Origin: Neospora caninum Liverpool
Taxonomy: Eukaryota > Apicomplexa > Conoidasida > Eucoccidiorida > Sarcocystidae
DNA: 64,000 nt
NCBI RefSeq assembly: GCF_000208865.1
Contig: NC_018396.1
Coordinates: 4,830,514 to 4,894,513 of the forward strand
Direction: 5' to 3'
Numbering within the stretch: the stretch's first letter is position 1; the number at the start of each line of letters is the position of its first letter. Shown one piece after another: positions 1 through 11,622 of this stretch. Position numbers and translations under genes: made by a program. The notes below the pieces were generated by a model. The model did not search any database. It worked only from the letters and a program-made list of their open reading frames with translations, and was not told the origin of the DNA.

Positions 1-1980
1 GTTCAGATCTTGAGTTTCCTCGTTTACTCGACCCTAGTACCCGTCGTGTGCGGTTCATTTAGATGGCTATGATGTTAAGGAGTCTTGGAAATGCTACACG
101 CCTTACTTTGTGTCTCCTTCCATGCTGTGGCATGTGCTACACTGCATTTTACCAGTTTTTATGCAACTTTGATTCCACGTTTCTTCTCTGTTGTATTTGC
201 TCCCCTCCTTCATTTCTCAGGTCGCGCCTCGGATGTCGGTTGAAACTCGACGAAGACCATAATGGTAAGCCAGGAGCACGTGGCTGTTTGGACGCATCCA
301 GCATTCGCCAGTCTCTCTGTCTCTTTCCTCTGGCAGTTTCGTGTCTCTGCGGTGTGTTCGTTTCTCCCCCGGTCTGTGTCGGTTTTCCGTATTTTCCTTG
401 GCCAGTGGAGAAACACATTCTGCGTTGCATGTATTTCTGAAAGCAACCGCGCGAGGTAGGTTTTATGTCAACAAACTGGGAACTGGTTCTCTGTAAGTAG
501 AACCCCCAAACGTACTGGGCGGTGCGCCTTTACTTCCACGGCATGTGTCCTGTGTAAGTCGTCTTCGTACAGAAAAAAGGGAAGGGAGTGAAAACTGCAG
601 GGTGTGTGGCCAGCGTCTTTTTCGACTGTCGTTCTCGTTAAGGAGAGAAACCGAAAAGAAGGAGGCGGAATGCTCGATTTTTCTCGGATTCTTCGTCCCC
701 TGTCGGAAAAGGCGAAGAGAAGCTTCGCGAGCGACAGGGTCTGCCCTAACCCTTCGTGTTAGCGGCGCCGTGTGTAGGCGGAATCGGAATTCGTTCACGG
801 CGTTTTTGATTTACAGTTGAGACGCCAGATGAACGTGCATCCGTCTTTCCTGCCGCCTTTTCGCTTTCTGCTACTTCCTGGGTGTATTCCCTCTGTTGAC
901 TCCTCCCCTCCGTGCCCCCCTTTTGCCTCCCGTTTTCGCAGGTCTAGAGCTCCAGCTCCCAGTGGCGACAGTCAACCAAATGTACCGCTAGGGTTGAAAC
1001 GCCAGCGGTGGATCTTCCACGGCTTGTTCCCCTGGTGAAGAAATTCAGATTTGGAGGCAGCTTCTATTGAGCCGCCTCATCGACAGCCTAAGACGACGGG
1101 GAAACATAACATGGGAAGTTTCCGTTTGGTACCATTGTATCTTCTTTCCAACCGTCCCCCGCGGTGGGGTGTCTTTAAATCGGAGAGATGTTTGTATCTT
1201 GAGGGGACCATTGACAGCGCAGAGAAGCGGAAGGACTTCTTCTTGTTGGGGTCCTCCTAGTCCCTCGTGTTTCGGCCCCGCATCCGACGCTGGGTAGCGA
1301 TTCCAGAAAAACGTTGTTAGCACCTTCTACCTCTGAAGTACATAACGGTCGTTTTCCAGCAATGGCGTCACCGGAAAGGAACATCAACCTATGCCGGTGA
1401 CCGTTGTTTGCGCTGTTTCCTGTATTTTTGGGTTACACTCGCATTGTCCCCGTGTGCAGAGGCAAGGAACGGCGAACAAACGTTTCCAGGGAAAACTCGA
1501 TGTTCACGATGCAGAGGGTTGAGACGGAAAACCAGAAGGGAAGAAATGGCTTTCTTTTGTTTTTGTGCGTTCGGTAGAGTCTTTCTCGAGGCGGAAACCG
1601 CTTCTCTGCTTTTGTGTCTTTTTAATGGACGCGGCACGCCTTATACCCGCCGTCCTTCCTTTCCCTGGCGCTTCAAGTGTTTCCGTGATGCATGCGAGAC
1701 CGTGTCACATCCCGTGGAAAGCAGTTTGACAGGCTAGCGAGCTATTTCACCAAAGTTCATAGAGTGAGATGCACAGTGAACAGATCGTCTTCTGAGGAGT
1801 GAGTCAACAGCCAAAACTATGCACCCCGCAAGAGCGGCTCGGTAGTAAGGCAACACGAAGACACGGAACTCTGTGTCAGTTTCGATCGGGATCACGGACC
1901 CGAAGGTAGGGTGGACACGTTTCTTCTGGTATCTCAGAGGGGTTTGCAGGTCCTTTCGCAAGACACTTCCTTTGTACGCG
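1..1980. other. left flank without a firm gene
   Basis: Apart from the two weak exon candidates at 221-264 and 942-991, no recognisable coding sequence. The right part is the 3' flank of the minus-strand oxidase gene, whose stop codon is at 1981. Pyrimidine-rich blocks dominate. Confidence 0.5.
221..991 (+). CDS. possible last exons of a gene entering from the left (weak)
   Basis: Two short splice-bounded segments look coding. The first, 221-264, lies between a pyrimidine-rich acceptor ending CAG and a GTAAGC donor; in its only open phase it reads SRLGCRLKLDEDHN. The second, 942-991, follows TTTTCGCAG and reads LELQLPVATVNQMYR before a TAG at 989-991. That tail resembles the C terminus of beta-hydroxyacid dehydrogenases (HIBADH/GLYR1 family), where a Leu-Pro then a Met-Tyr close the last helix. 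I could not link the two segments through intervening exons and I see no Rossmann domain in the window. They may belong to different genes or be chance. Confidence 0.22.
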
Positions 1981-3858
1981 TTACAAACTAGAATTTAGAA
2001 GGGAATGAGCATCATACGCTAGCGTGGCTGCGTTCAGCACGAGGTGTGCGGCATTCCGCGCGGCCATTGCTTGCCCCTCTATGCAAGAGAAAACTCCCTC
2101 GAAGGCATTGGGGTAGAAGACATTTTCCATCAACTGAAAACTCGTGGGGCTGACTTCAGCGGGCTCCTCCACATTTGCCGTTTTCCCGTCATTCGTGGCT
2201 TTCTCTGTTGGAGAGATTATAGGCTGCAAAATGGGGTAGGCTAGCCACCTGCGACGAAGGCTTCTGCGCACGCCGCGAAAGAGCTGGGAAAGATCTGCAT
2301 CCGTCAGTTCCCGTCCCGTTGTCAGTTTGCAGATGAGGTTGTGTGGTTTTCCGTCTTTCCCCTCATCTGCCAAACTATGTCCACACCAGGAAGCAAACAG
2401 CAACAAATCAGTTCGCCCTGTTGACTGGCGACGACTCTCTCGAGACGTCGTCAGCGTCGGTCCCCCTGTTGGGTTTAAAGGACTGGTGCTCAGTATTCCC
2501 TCCGCAGCCACAAATGTTACAAAAATCTCCTGGAACGTCCTCGGAACAGGACGGTCAACGTTAGCCAACTCACCCAGTTCGTTTCTGCGGAAGAACGAAA
2601 GTCCTGACAACTCGAGGGGTGTGGCAACGACAACAAAGTCGTATGCTTGTTTTTGCAGATACTCTCTCGTGTCGACGGGACACTGCGTTTCCGATGCCTT
2701 TAAACTGAATGTCTTCCCCGACAGCGACTGCCATTCACGCCGAGTTTTCCGTTCTTCAATGCTTTTCACCTGACAATTAAGGAACACGTGGTCTACAGAT
2801 AGTTTCGTGAGAAACTCGACCAACTCGCGGCCTGGACGTCTTTTTGCGTAGAGGTTTCCAGTCGCTCCCGCTAGCCCGACCATTCCTGCCAGAGCATGCA
2901 CAAAGGTTCCCTGCGTGTATACTCCGCGGACTAGGGCGTCAACGATGCCGTTAACAAGAGAGGGTGACTGGAATGTCTTCAGGACATCTTCCAGTTTCTG
3001 TTCGAGCAATGCCGACAAGTTCACCTCACGCACCATCTCTGTCGCCGTCTCGAAGGCGGGAAGGAGGTTGTGCCTTCTTTGGCAACGAGCTCCGGAGACG
3101 GTCGAAGAGTCAGCGCAGACGCGAGCGTTTTGGCCGGAAAAATCCGCACACGTCCGCAGTCCCAAGAGCGGGTATAGACGCTGCCACGCGTCGACAGCAC
3201 CCTGCAGAATCGCCGCAAACAGAACAGTGTCGCTGCGCCCTTTGAAAGCGGCAAAGTCGACTGTTACTACGTCGTCTCCGTCAAGAAGACGAACGGACGT
3301 GTCTGGAGGTTCGAGTTTCTTGACAAACTGAGGGATCGCTTTGTTTGAAGAAGCGTGTCCACTATACGGTGTCTCGCCTTGTTCCCGTTCTGAAAGATGT
3401 GCGTTGAGGAAATCGTAGAACTGCACCATCCATGCGTTTGTCTCATGGATATCTGCACCCCCGAGTTCCACAAAAGCGCCCTCCAGCTCTGCAAAGTCCA
3501 GTCGTCCTCCTAAACGGTCTGCCGATTCGAAAATGTCGACAACCAGATGTCGACAAGTCGCCGTGTCGTCCGGCTCAAGCAATCCGTTCTCATGTCTCGG
3601 ACGGCGGAGGTTCGCCAGGTCGCTTTCCAACATGCGTAGAAATGCTGCAGTTGCAGCTCCAGTGATTCCTCCCCCAATGATTGCCACCTTTGCGGGGGCA
3701 GGCGACAGACCGCGGCCGTAGGGCTTTAGGAGGCATCGACAGAAGGAGGAACTATTGAAAGCATGGACGGGGGTACCCAGTTCTAGAGTTGAGAATGAAG
3801 GAGAGTGCAAAAGGTACACCATAAACGACAGGAGCGTTTTGGGACGAAACCGGAGCAT
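1981..3858 (-). CDS. prenylcysteine oxidase-like FAD-dependent protein
   Basis: Single-exon gene, 625 aa. Prenylcysteine oxidase (PCYOX1 family) is a lysosomal/secretory flavoprotein that cleaves the thioether of prenylcysteine left after turnover of prenylated proteins. Residues 1-35 are hydrophobic and could be a signal anchor or targeting sequence. A dinucleotide-binding motif VAIIGGGITGAATAAF (about residue 58) is followed by the acidic strand end VDIFES and by RLGGRL, the usual Rossmann GG-doublet arrangement. Family-like blocks follow: VELGGADIHE, GVYTQGTFVHALAGMVGLAGA, and a C-terminal FYPNAFEGVFSCIEGQAMAARNAA that matches the FAD-contacting end of PCYOX1. A 1.96-kb spacer separates its start from the divergent transporter gene. 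Other FAD amine-oxidase-fold proteins are possible, but the block order fits PCYOX best. Confidence 0.82.
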   Translation of the reverse strand: MLRFRPKTLLSFMVYLLHSPSFSTLELGTPVHAFNSSSFCRCLLKPYGRGLSPAPAKVAIIGGGITGAATAAFLRMLESDLANLRRPRHENGLLEPDDTATCRHLVVDIFESADRLGGRLDFAELEGAFVELGGADIHETNAWMVQFYDFLNAHLSEREQGETPYSGHASSNKAIPQFVKKLEPPDTSVRLLDGDDVVTVDFAAFKGRSDTVLFAAILQGAVDAWQRLYPLLGLRTCADFSGQNARVCADSSTVSGARCQRRHNLLPAFETATEMVREVNLSALLEQKLEDVLKTFQSPSLVNGIVDALVRGVYTQGTFVHALAGMVGLAGATGNLYAKRRPGRELVEFLTKLSVDHVFLNCQVKSIEERKTRREWQSLSGKTFSLKASETQCPVDTREYLQKQAYDFVVVATPLELSGLSFFRRNELGELANVDRPVPRTFQEIFVTFVAAEGILSTSPLNPTGGPTLTTSRESRRQSTGRTDLLLFASWCGHSLADEGKDGKPHNLICKLTTGRELTDADLSQLFRGVRRSLRRRWLAYPILQPIISPTEKATNDGKTANVEEPAEVSPTSFQLMENVFYPNAFEGVFSCIEGQAMAARNAAHLVLNAATLAYDAHSLLNSSL

Positions 3859-5822
3859 TGTGACGAATTCTAAGCAGTGACGGAAGGCAGCTGATCACAT
3901 TGTCACCTTAGACACGGCTATAGATTCCCGTAACGGGGGAATCCGTCAACTGAGATAGCAGAAACCGTGAACTAGAAAAGGGTTACGCTTGAGGAGAGAT
4001 TGACCAGGTTTCACGAACCCACACGTGGTGGTCTTTTGGAGGAATCTAGGGAAGCACGGTAGCCACTACAGAAGATCGACGGCTACGGAGCAATGAAAGC
4101 CTCTCGAGTACTCCCGGTCACCGCTGACGCTCCCCCCGCACCACGTTGAAGCGAAAAGAACGTGAGCATTCGCGTAGTGCCTCTCTGTAACGCTGCCGAC
4201 AGAGGAACACGGTTCTGGAATGCCTTTCACGCTGGTCGAGAGTGGTTTGTCGGGTGCAGAGAATCGATGAAACGGCTCCGACCCCATCCGGCCGACGCGA
4301 CCTCACCGTGATTGGTCGCCAACTGGACCGACGGACCTTCGACGGCGCACATGTGGACTCATCGCCTACGGTATATGCAACGCTGTCCTTTGGTCCCTGA
4401 TGGATAAAGTGACGAGCGAAGGAAGCGAGACAAACACAGCCGTCTGCGTGCAATCCTTCCGAAGGAATTTGCACACTCGAAGCGTCCAGCGCTAATTCCA
4501 CCACGTTTGCAAGTGGACGGAGTGCGGCATGATGCTCGGTCCCACTGGTCACTTGTCCCAGCGTATACCTCGTTTTCAACTGTTGGTGTAGTTCTTACAG
4601 ACACGCCTTTGACAGAATGCTCACCGTTGGGAGAGGAATCGAAACGTCGCAACAAAAAAAAACGGCGTTTTCTCCCCGGGACAGAGAGAAAAGAGAAGAC
4701 GTGGTGCGCTGTTCACTGGGTGCTGACCTGCAGTTGCCAATTGCGCCAGTGGTCTCCGGTCGAGTCCAAGTCTCCTTCGCTGCTGTGTTTGAGACTTGGC
4801 GTAGCTGATTCTGGAACCACGCATAATGTTGAAACTCTACACTGCGAGGGAACACGAAGTCCAAAAGACAGTAAACAGCAAATCGACTGCGCGATGGTTC
4901 ACCATCCGTTTGTGGCGGTCAGTTAAACATCCCCTTGAGGCAATCTCTGCAAAAAACACACGTCAGATAAAGAACAGCACAGTGGGCCTGGTGTTGACAA
5001 AACAAAGCCATGTAATTCCTCCGAGACAGGGAACGGAGTGACACACTACACCTTTGCCTTGGTGCGCCACAGCACTGGTTCTTCCAGCGGTGTGGCGTCA
5101 AATTTTCCATGAATCTTGTTTCTTCCACCTGTACGTTCTTTTCACGTACGAAATGGATGCATGGGCGGCAGTCTCATGATTCTAGTAATTTGTCATCAAT
5201 GGCCAATCTCTCTCCTGTGCAACGCGTTTTGAGCTGGCCAAAAAACAAGCAGGTGGCGTTCTTTACGTTGTCGCGCAACCGGCTGAGTCCAGTTGAATTA
5301 TGCGTCGCCAGCGATTTCTTAAACTCGACAGTTGATTTCGGGTTTTATTGTACGACAGGAACCACGATATTTCAAGGCCATTTTGTAGTGAGGACATCGG
5401 GCAGAGATTGCTTCTGCGAGGAAGATGGTGCGTTTTTTTCTTCGGTGGAGCACGTGCCCGTCTCGCTTCAGGATCCATTCTTTCGGTGGCACACCATCTC
5501 AGGCTGTCACTTGTTTTTCGGGGAAATCATGAAAGCTCTTGTATTTGCAAAGGCAGAGGGTAACAACTGTACCTTTGTCGTTGTATGCTGACATATATGT
5601 AGATACAACGTAGGGACGTCTGTGCATCGCGCGGTACAGCCTGCCAGAGTAGATCTGCGTGTGATCTGAACTCTCTGCTACGGGCAGATTCTCATTCCCT
5701 GGTAACGCGATGAGTGAACATATTTATCGCATATATATCATATGAACCACGCGTAAGTGAAGCATATTTTCGAACAGACGGCCCGGGGATTTCGGAGGGC
5801 CCTTCTTTACTCATTTACTTAG
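3859..5822. other. divergent intergenic region
   Basis: About 2 kb between the start codons of the minus-strand oxidase and the plus-strand transporter. It should hold both promoters and 5' leaders. Overlapping ORFs on both strands have no recognisable content. No TATA box stands out, as is usual in these parasites. Confidence 0.6.
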
Positions 5823-7874
5823 TTGTCGTGCATCAGGTCACGCTGGTCGAAGGCGAGTGCTGAAGATCGTGGATATTCGTTACATAAGCGCCTTATGCCG
5901 GTAAACGGCGAGGCTTATTCCTTCCGAGGAACTTCTTTTCCACGTGAACGTCTTTCGGCTTCCACTGTTTGGGATGTGATTCGCTTTCGACTCAGGCAAT
6001 CTAACATGGCACGTTGTGGTGAAGTGGGGCGCATCGCTGGTACGGTATGCGGCAAACACTGCCTGCCGTTTCTGACGGCAATGAATCCACTGCGTCTTGT
6101 CGGGTTCCTGTCGCGGGTCATTCAACATGGGGGAGGCAAGTTCTGTGTTTTGCTCGTTAGCGTATATATGCTAGTTCGAGGAGCTGTGGGGGGAATGGCG
6201 CAGGCCGCGTTACTTCCGTACTTCAGAGAGCGAGGTTATGATGCACTTGCATACCAGCGTGTAGACGCCATATCGAATATTCCGTTCTGTCTGAAAGGCC
6301 TCATGGGTTCTCTTAGCGATGCAGTTCCTCTCGGGGGATATCGAAAGAAATATTACATGATATTAGCAACGGCGGCAGGTGTGCTGGGAGTGTGTCTTCT
6401 TGCTTTTGTGTCGGACTCATTCAGCACGGAACACGTCTGGCTTTCTAGCGTCTCTGTCTTCCTTATATGCTTTCAATTAGCCACTTGCGAATTAATGTGC
6501 GCTGGTATGTACAGCGAGCTCATGTCAAGTAATGCTGCAGTCAAATCCGATTTCGTCATTTTCGCCTTTTTCAACTATACAGTCGGCAACCTCTTCGGCC
6601 GTGGTATCTCCGGCTTTATCACTGATGCGACCAATGCCCAGACTGTCTATCGCGTGGCTCTGCCTTTTGCTGCACAGGTGCTGATTCCCCTTACACTCAA
6701 CTTTATTCCAGAAAAACGTGGATCCTTCCGTGTGGCGACTGAAAAGCTACTAGAGAACCGAAACATGTTTCTCATGGCCCTCATGGTTGCCACTGTTTCT
6801 GTAGGTCTAGCAGTCGTGAGTTTGACTTCGATGGAGTGGTTGGCGTTTTGTTACGGTATTTTCGCGTTCGTATTCTTGTCGGTGCTTTTGTTCCACACGC
6901 TTACACCCCAAATGGCTAGGTGTAACCTGTACCTCTTTTGCTGGGCTGCTGGAAACATATCCATATCCGGGGCTCTGGATTACTTCTTCACTGCCTCTCC
7001 TGTATGTCTGCCAGATGGCCCCCACTTCGATTACAAATACTACTCGACGTACACCGCATTGCTTGGGACAGTCGCAACACTGGTAGCCTTGTGGGTTTTC
7101 CATAACTTTCTACTCGACTGGACCTATGTCCAGATGGCTTGGGTGACATCTGTTGTGAAGGCGGTGGCAGCTCTGTTTGACTATATTATCGTACGCCGGC
7201 TCAATGTGCGGGCAGGCATTCCAGATTCTGCCATCTACTTCTTTGGTGACGCGATTGTCGTCAACCTGATCCGTACTCTTCATAACGTGCCAGGGTATAT
7301 TTTGACTTCAAAGCTCTGTCCTCGCGGTCTGGAGGTAACCGCTTATGCCATTCTAGATGGCATCAGCTACGCCGGATATAATATAGCAGCTCAAGTAGGG
7401 GCATTCGTAATAAGCAAAGCGAATGTGGCCACTACGGAGGCTGAAGGTTGCGACTTTTCCAACCTCGGGACGCTCGTCATTGCAACACAGGTGGCTGCCC
7501 CCATTCTCCTTGCGCCGTTTGCGTTCCTTTTGCTTCCTCGTGTCCCTATTTCAGCGCAGTTCCCTGCCGTCGTGAATAGAGCACCCCACGATCAAGAACA
7601 TCAAGGCGCGCTCGAGCCAGGGGGTACGGTAGAACTGGTTGAGGATGAAAGCCACGTACTGCATCAACGTGTTTGCAATCGCGCTACCTCAGATCCTCTA
7701 GTGGAAGCTCGGGGCAAATCCAGGACATTGCCAGCATTCCGTCACGCGAACTCGTTGCCAACAGAGGATACCCGCCAACCGGACCATTCCACAAAAGACA
7801 CTTGGGATACCTCCGCTACCGAGGAACGAAACTCGCCGACACCTACGACAATTTCTTTGCATGGAGATGGTTGA
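5823..7874 (+). CDS. BT1-family folate/biopterin transporter
   Basis: Single-exon membrane protein, 683 aa, with about 12 hydrophobic spans between roughly residues 95 and 590, and hydrophilic N and C tails. The BT1 family (major facilitator superfamily) carries folates and pterins in kinetoplastids, apicomplexans and plants. Diagnostic blocks are present: ISNIPFCLKGLMGSLSDAVP followed by GYRKKYY, matching the KG-x-G-x-SD-x-xP-x-GY(R/K)(R/K)xY signature after the second span, and a late KLCPRGLEVTAYAILDGIS block that matches the LCP-x-G-x-E-x-T signature. The first ATG of the frame was taken; internal Met residues at about 26 and 62 are alternatives, so the cytosolic N tail is uncertain. Substrate cannot be assigned from sequence; these genomes hold several BT1 paralogues. 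Confidence 0.88.
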   Translation: MSCIRSRWSKASAEDRGYSLHKRLMPVNGEAYSFRGTSFPRERLSASTVWDVIRFRLRQSNMARCGEVGRIAGTVCGKHCLPFLTAMNPLRLVGFLSRVIQHGGGKFCVLLVSVYMLVRGAVGGMAQAALLPYFRERGYDALAYQRVDAISNIPFCLKGLMGSLSDAVPLGGYRKKYYMILATAAGVLGVCLLAFVSDSFSTEHVWLSSVSVFLICFQLATCELMCAGMYSELMSSNAAVKSDFVIFAFFNYTVGNLFGRGISGFITDATNAQTVYRVALPFAAQVLIPLTLNFIPEKRGSFRVATEKLLENRNMFLMALMVATVSVGLAVVSLTSMEWLAFCYGIFAFVFLSVLLFHTLTPQMARCNLYLFCWAAGNISISGALDYFFTASPVCLPDGPHFDYKYYSTYTALLGTVATLVALWVFHNFLLDWTYVQMAWVTSVVKAVAALFDYIIVRRLNVRAGIPDSAIYFFGDAIVVNLIRTLHNVPGYILTSKLCPRGLEVTAYAILDGISYAGYNIAAQVGAFVISKANVATTEAEGCDFSNLGTLVIATQVAAPILLAPFAFLLLPRVPISAQFPAVVNRAPHDQEHQGALEPGGTVELVEDESHVLHQRVCNRATSDPLVEARGKSRTLPAFRHANSLPTEDTRQPDHSTKDTWDTSATEERNSPTPTTISLHGDG

Positions 7875-9591
7875 CAGGTACACCCTTTACCAAATAGAGC
7901 ATGTGGAGTCGATGGTGTTGCGTATGCCCATGACATCTGGAATTTTTAGGTGCATCGGCTACCTCAGTTCCCTTCCATTGTTCAGGTGGCAGTATCAGTT
8001 GTGCCAGAAGGTGTTCTGTGGTTCATCCCGGGGGTTCTGTAGACGGATCGGGAAAAGCATGAACGGAGAGTGTCGGAAGTGAAGGCAGTCCGCTTTTCCG
8101 GTGGTACCATATTAACATATCGGGGCGGGACCCTGTCTGTAGAAGAAGGCATTGAATGAGGTGCCTCACTCCCCTTTTCTCATTCTACACAGATGATATA
8201 CTCAACGCCATCCCAAGACGTGAACGAATTCGGAACATAGTAATGCGTATCATGTGTGCCCGCCACCGCAGGAAGATCGCACACATATGACTCTTTAGAA
8301 AAGTGAATCGCCAGATGCAGCACACGAGTGGTCTCAGTTTAAAGTAGTCGCTCGCCTGCTCCCCAAACGCTTCGTGAACGTGTATTTTCAAGTAGTATCG
8401 ACGGGGGAACCGTACAGCAAGTTGTTGCTTGGTGGCAAGTACCATAAAAACGATGAGGATGAGCGGTTCAGTTATTCGCTGAAACCAACGGCAAAACGAC
8501 AGCAGAAAGCAAACTTGTTGCGTACATTTTGCCAACCTGTCCAAAATGCATTTACAGTCCTTCACTTTCTGGAAGGCCAAGTTGCCACAATTGACAGGAT
8601 TTACCGGATTAAGTGATGGGAGTCTCAAATGGGACGTGGAGAGTCGAGCATGCATTGCAACAACGCGAGCGAGCTGTCGGCGGCGTCTCTTCTCCCGCTT
8701 TTCTTGTCTCCATTCCAGACCAGCTGCAACCCAATAATGATTGGTGTGGAGAATGACAATTCGTAAACGAGGAGCGAGTGGAGTCTCCATTATGTTTCCG
8801 AATGCACCATCTGGATCTAAAAAGAAGGCGCGGCAGCGTTCTTTAAGAAGCTCTTTCTCTAGTGTACTATAATACCTTCGTCTTCACTGTTCCTCGGCGG
8901 ACTTTGCAAGTCTCTCGTACTGCGACTCCTGTAAGCCTTAATCTGCGCTGAGGCTGCAGAAAGTGGGTTGAGTAGGGCAAAGGGGAGAATGACGGCTATT
9001 TTCATTCCTATTGGCAGCAGCCTTCGTTGTTGATGCTGGCATTCGTGTGGCGCAGGCTCAACCGGCGGTTTGAAACCTGTGAAGCTTCTCGAGTCCCCCA
9101 AACGCATCGTTATGCATTTTAAACTTCAGCTATCGTTTTCTTGTACCGCCGTCTCATCCGGACACACACACGGCAGGCAGATACCTTCACCACTGTTTCA
9201 TCTCGGATTCATGCGTTCCTTCAGCACGTTTCTCTTCCGTGCAGCACTGTGTGCTTCCTGTGGCAACTGACCTGCCGGTTTTTGTGCCGGAAAGACGTCG
9301 TCGCGTTGGAACCGCCTGGATATCCCGTAATTATCTCAGAGAGCCTGTCTCTGCAATCAGCATTTTGTGCGGCTGGAGACTCCGTCGTGGGCGTATCCTC
9401 GTAGCGGGAGTTCTGCCCGACAGTGACTCCCGCGTTTCTGGCATTCTTGGGAGACCTGCACTCTTGAGCAGACACCCCAATTCCTGCGGAACGGCATTAC
9501 TTGCGTTCGTTCGCGAACGACACGCAGAAGGGCGCCTGGTCGATATAGGGGGACTGAGACCAGCGGATCCGCGATTTTTTGAACCAGACCG
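7875..9591. other. intergenic region, transporter to Hikeshi
   Basis: 3' flank of the transporter and 5' flank of the Hikeshi gene, both on the plus strand. A 201-codon minus-strand frame at 8185-8790 has no family resemblance or splice context and was not called. Confidence 0.55.
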
Positions 9592-11622
9592 ATGTCTCTC
9601 TTTGGCGTCATTGTACCGGGGCGGCCGTGCTTGGCGCCTACCCAAGTCACCGGTCAAGCAGCTCTCGGATCAGTCCAGTCTGGCCAGTGGGTTTGCGACC
9701 TGGTAAATCCAGGTGAAATTTCCGACCTTGTCTGTTTCCTGACTTCCCCTCTGCCCAGCAACAATGAAGGGGCTGGCATCTACTACAGCATCCCGCCGTT
9801 CGCAGACTGGGAGGTAAGAGTCGTAGAGCTTTCCGTCGCCTGCGTAGTGCGCCGGAGCAGCGCAGGCGCACTTGCCTTTCGTCTAACGCTTGAGTCAATG
9901 ACGAGTGCCGCGCAGAGTACCCGGCCTGAACGGCGGGCTGAGGTTTGGCAACGATGAATGGTAGCACGACACGCCCATCCAGACATTTGAAAAGGCGCAG
10001 CGTCACACATGTTGAGCGCCTTCGGTGTACTGGCAATCCCACTCGAAAGGCACCCATGCAGAGCGCGTCGTGTGCTGTATCTTTTGCAGTTCATGGGGGT
10101 CATCACGAACAATCAACCAAGCATTCTACTCTCTCCGGGTTGGTAAGGCGCCACTCTGTTGTGAGTGATTTTTCGTGAAAGTGGAGGAGGTTGGTTCTTT
10201 CTTACGTGGCCAGCAGGTGCATTCGTGCGTTATCATTGGTGCTCTCTGTTGCCTCTACAGGTCGCTCTTGCCTCAAGTGAACCAACAGCCGGTTGTAAAG
10301 CTCGGCGTGTAAGTGCTATACTGCTCGTATACGGTGACCATTCTTTTAGGATCTCTCGAAGTTCTCACGACATGCTGTGGAACCCAGGAGAGCGAAACAC
10401 GCATGTCAGTTTGTAGTGCCTCTTCGAGGTGGACGGTACGCTTGTGGGTGGTATCGTATCGCGGAAAGGCTGCCCCTACAATTAAAGAGTAGCTGCCGCT
10501 GTTAGGGGCGGGGTTCCGTCCTTTCCCGTGCACCGCCTAGCGTCAGTCAGAATGAGGGATTTCGCGTTTGTCCGTTCCGGCAGATCGGTCGAAAGCGCTG
10601 GCGTCCTTCAAGAAAAGCTTTTGACTAAACCGCCGCCAGACGTCAAGAAGGAATACGCGCGCCGAGTCGCCTTAAACTTGTATAGGTGAGCTGGACACCC
10701 AGCAGCCAGTATTCTGCTAGAAAGAGGAGTTGGACAATCCCGACCCTTGCAGTGATGGATGAGCAGACTATGCTGCCAGAGTGTACTAAAGCCCTTTGCA
10801 GTCAGAGACACTAGGAGCTCCTGCCAACGCCGGTCCCTCAAGATTTCTTGGGCCATGGAACTGCTCTGAAACGGAGCGTGTGGTGACAGCAGCCTGACCG
10901 CGTGGGTACACGGATGGAGCGGCATGCTGATGACATCCTGTTTTCCTTCAGATACATCGAGTCTTTTCAAGGCGGTGCGTCGATGCCTCTGCTGGATCAG
11001 TGGTTTCAACGGTGAGTCCAAACCCCTCCGAAGCAGTGGACCAGCTGGGCAAGGCAAAAGAGGGCAGTAGCTGTCCCACCAGGCCGCAGTCACTTTGTGG
11101 TACTCCTCGTGCCTATGAAGTCGAACAGCATTGCATCTTTGAGTGGAGTACGGATTCAGGCACCTTTGCATTACACAGCTGTGCATCCCAGGTGCCCTCA
11201 TTCAAAATTTGCACTACGCCAGCCGTTGTACAATAAACGGCTGCACTCAGTGGTAGCTGCCCAAGCGTCAAACACACGTGTGAAGAAGTTACCCGCTTTT
11301 TTCACGCGCGCGTGTCGAGCATTACCGAGTCAAAGCGAAGGAGACAGTCCGAGCGGGAACACTTATCCTCCCCTTGGTGTCCATGGCGCAGGTTTGAAGC
11401 TCGATACCAACGAGACCCAAATTTTGTCATGAAGAGTGAATGACATCGCTCTTGAGCATTCGTGCTTTCTTGACGAACCTCCACAGGTGTGGGTTCCCTC
11501 GAAACGGGCGTGACACACCGGACATTTCGCTGTTTCCTTTCAGGGAGAACTGCTCCCAGTGGCAGATCCTCCCGGAAGGACGGACTGGAAAGTCTGACGG
11601 TGCTCAGTGTAAACGAGCTTGA
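9592..11622 (+). CDS. HIKESHI: Hikeshi/OPI10 family protein (HSP70 nuclear import carrier)
   Basis: Six-exon model: 9592-9813, 10261-10308, 10350-10435, 10584-10685, 10952-11011, 11544-11622; 597 nt, 198 aa, phases consistent. Human Hikeshi is 197 aa. It carries ATP-bound HSP70 into the nucleus during heat stress by binding FG nucleoporins. Exon 1 starts MSLFGVIVPGRP and continues with a block aligning to the conserved core: VCDLVNPGEI, VCFLTS, and GAGIYYSIPPFADWE, which matches the family's VYFSYP...W segment. Exon 2 (EPTAGCKA) matches KPSAIFKI; exon 3 (KHACQFVVPL) matches AQIGISVELL. Exons 4-5 supply the C-terminal helices ending LLDQWFQR. The family usually ends near a Trp-Lys. The last exon read in the joined frame ends CKRA, while another frame of the same exon ends TDWKV, so the terminal splice is uncertain. 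Confidence 0.78.

Noticed and set aside
8185..8790. 201-codon minus-strand frame
   Set aside because: No motif, no splice partners, atypical Cys/Phe-rich composition; lies in the 3' flank of the transporter.
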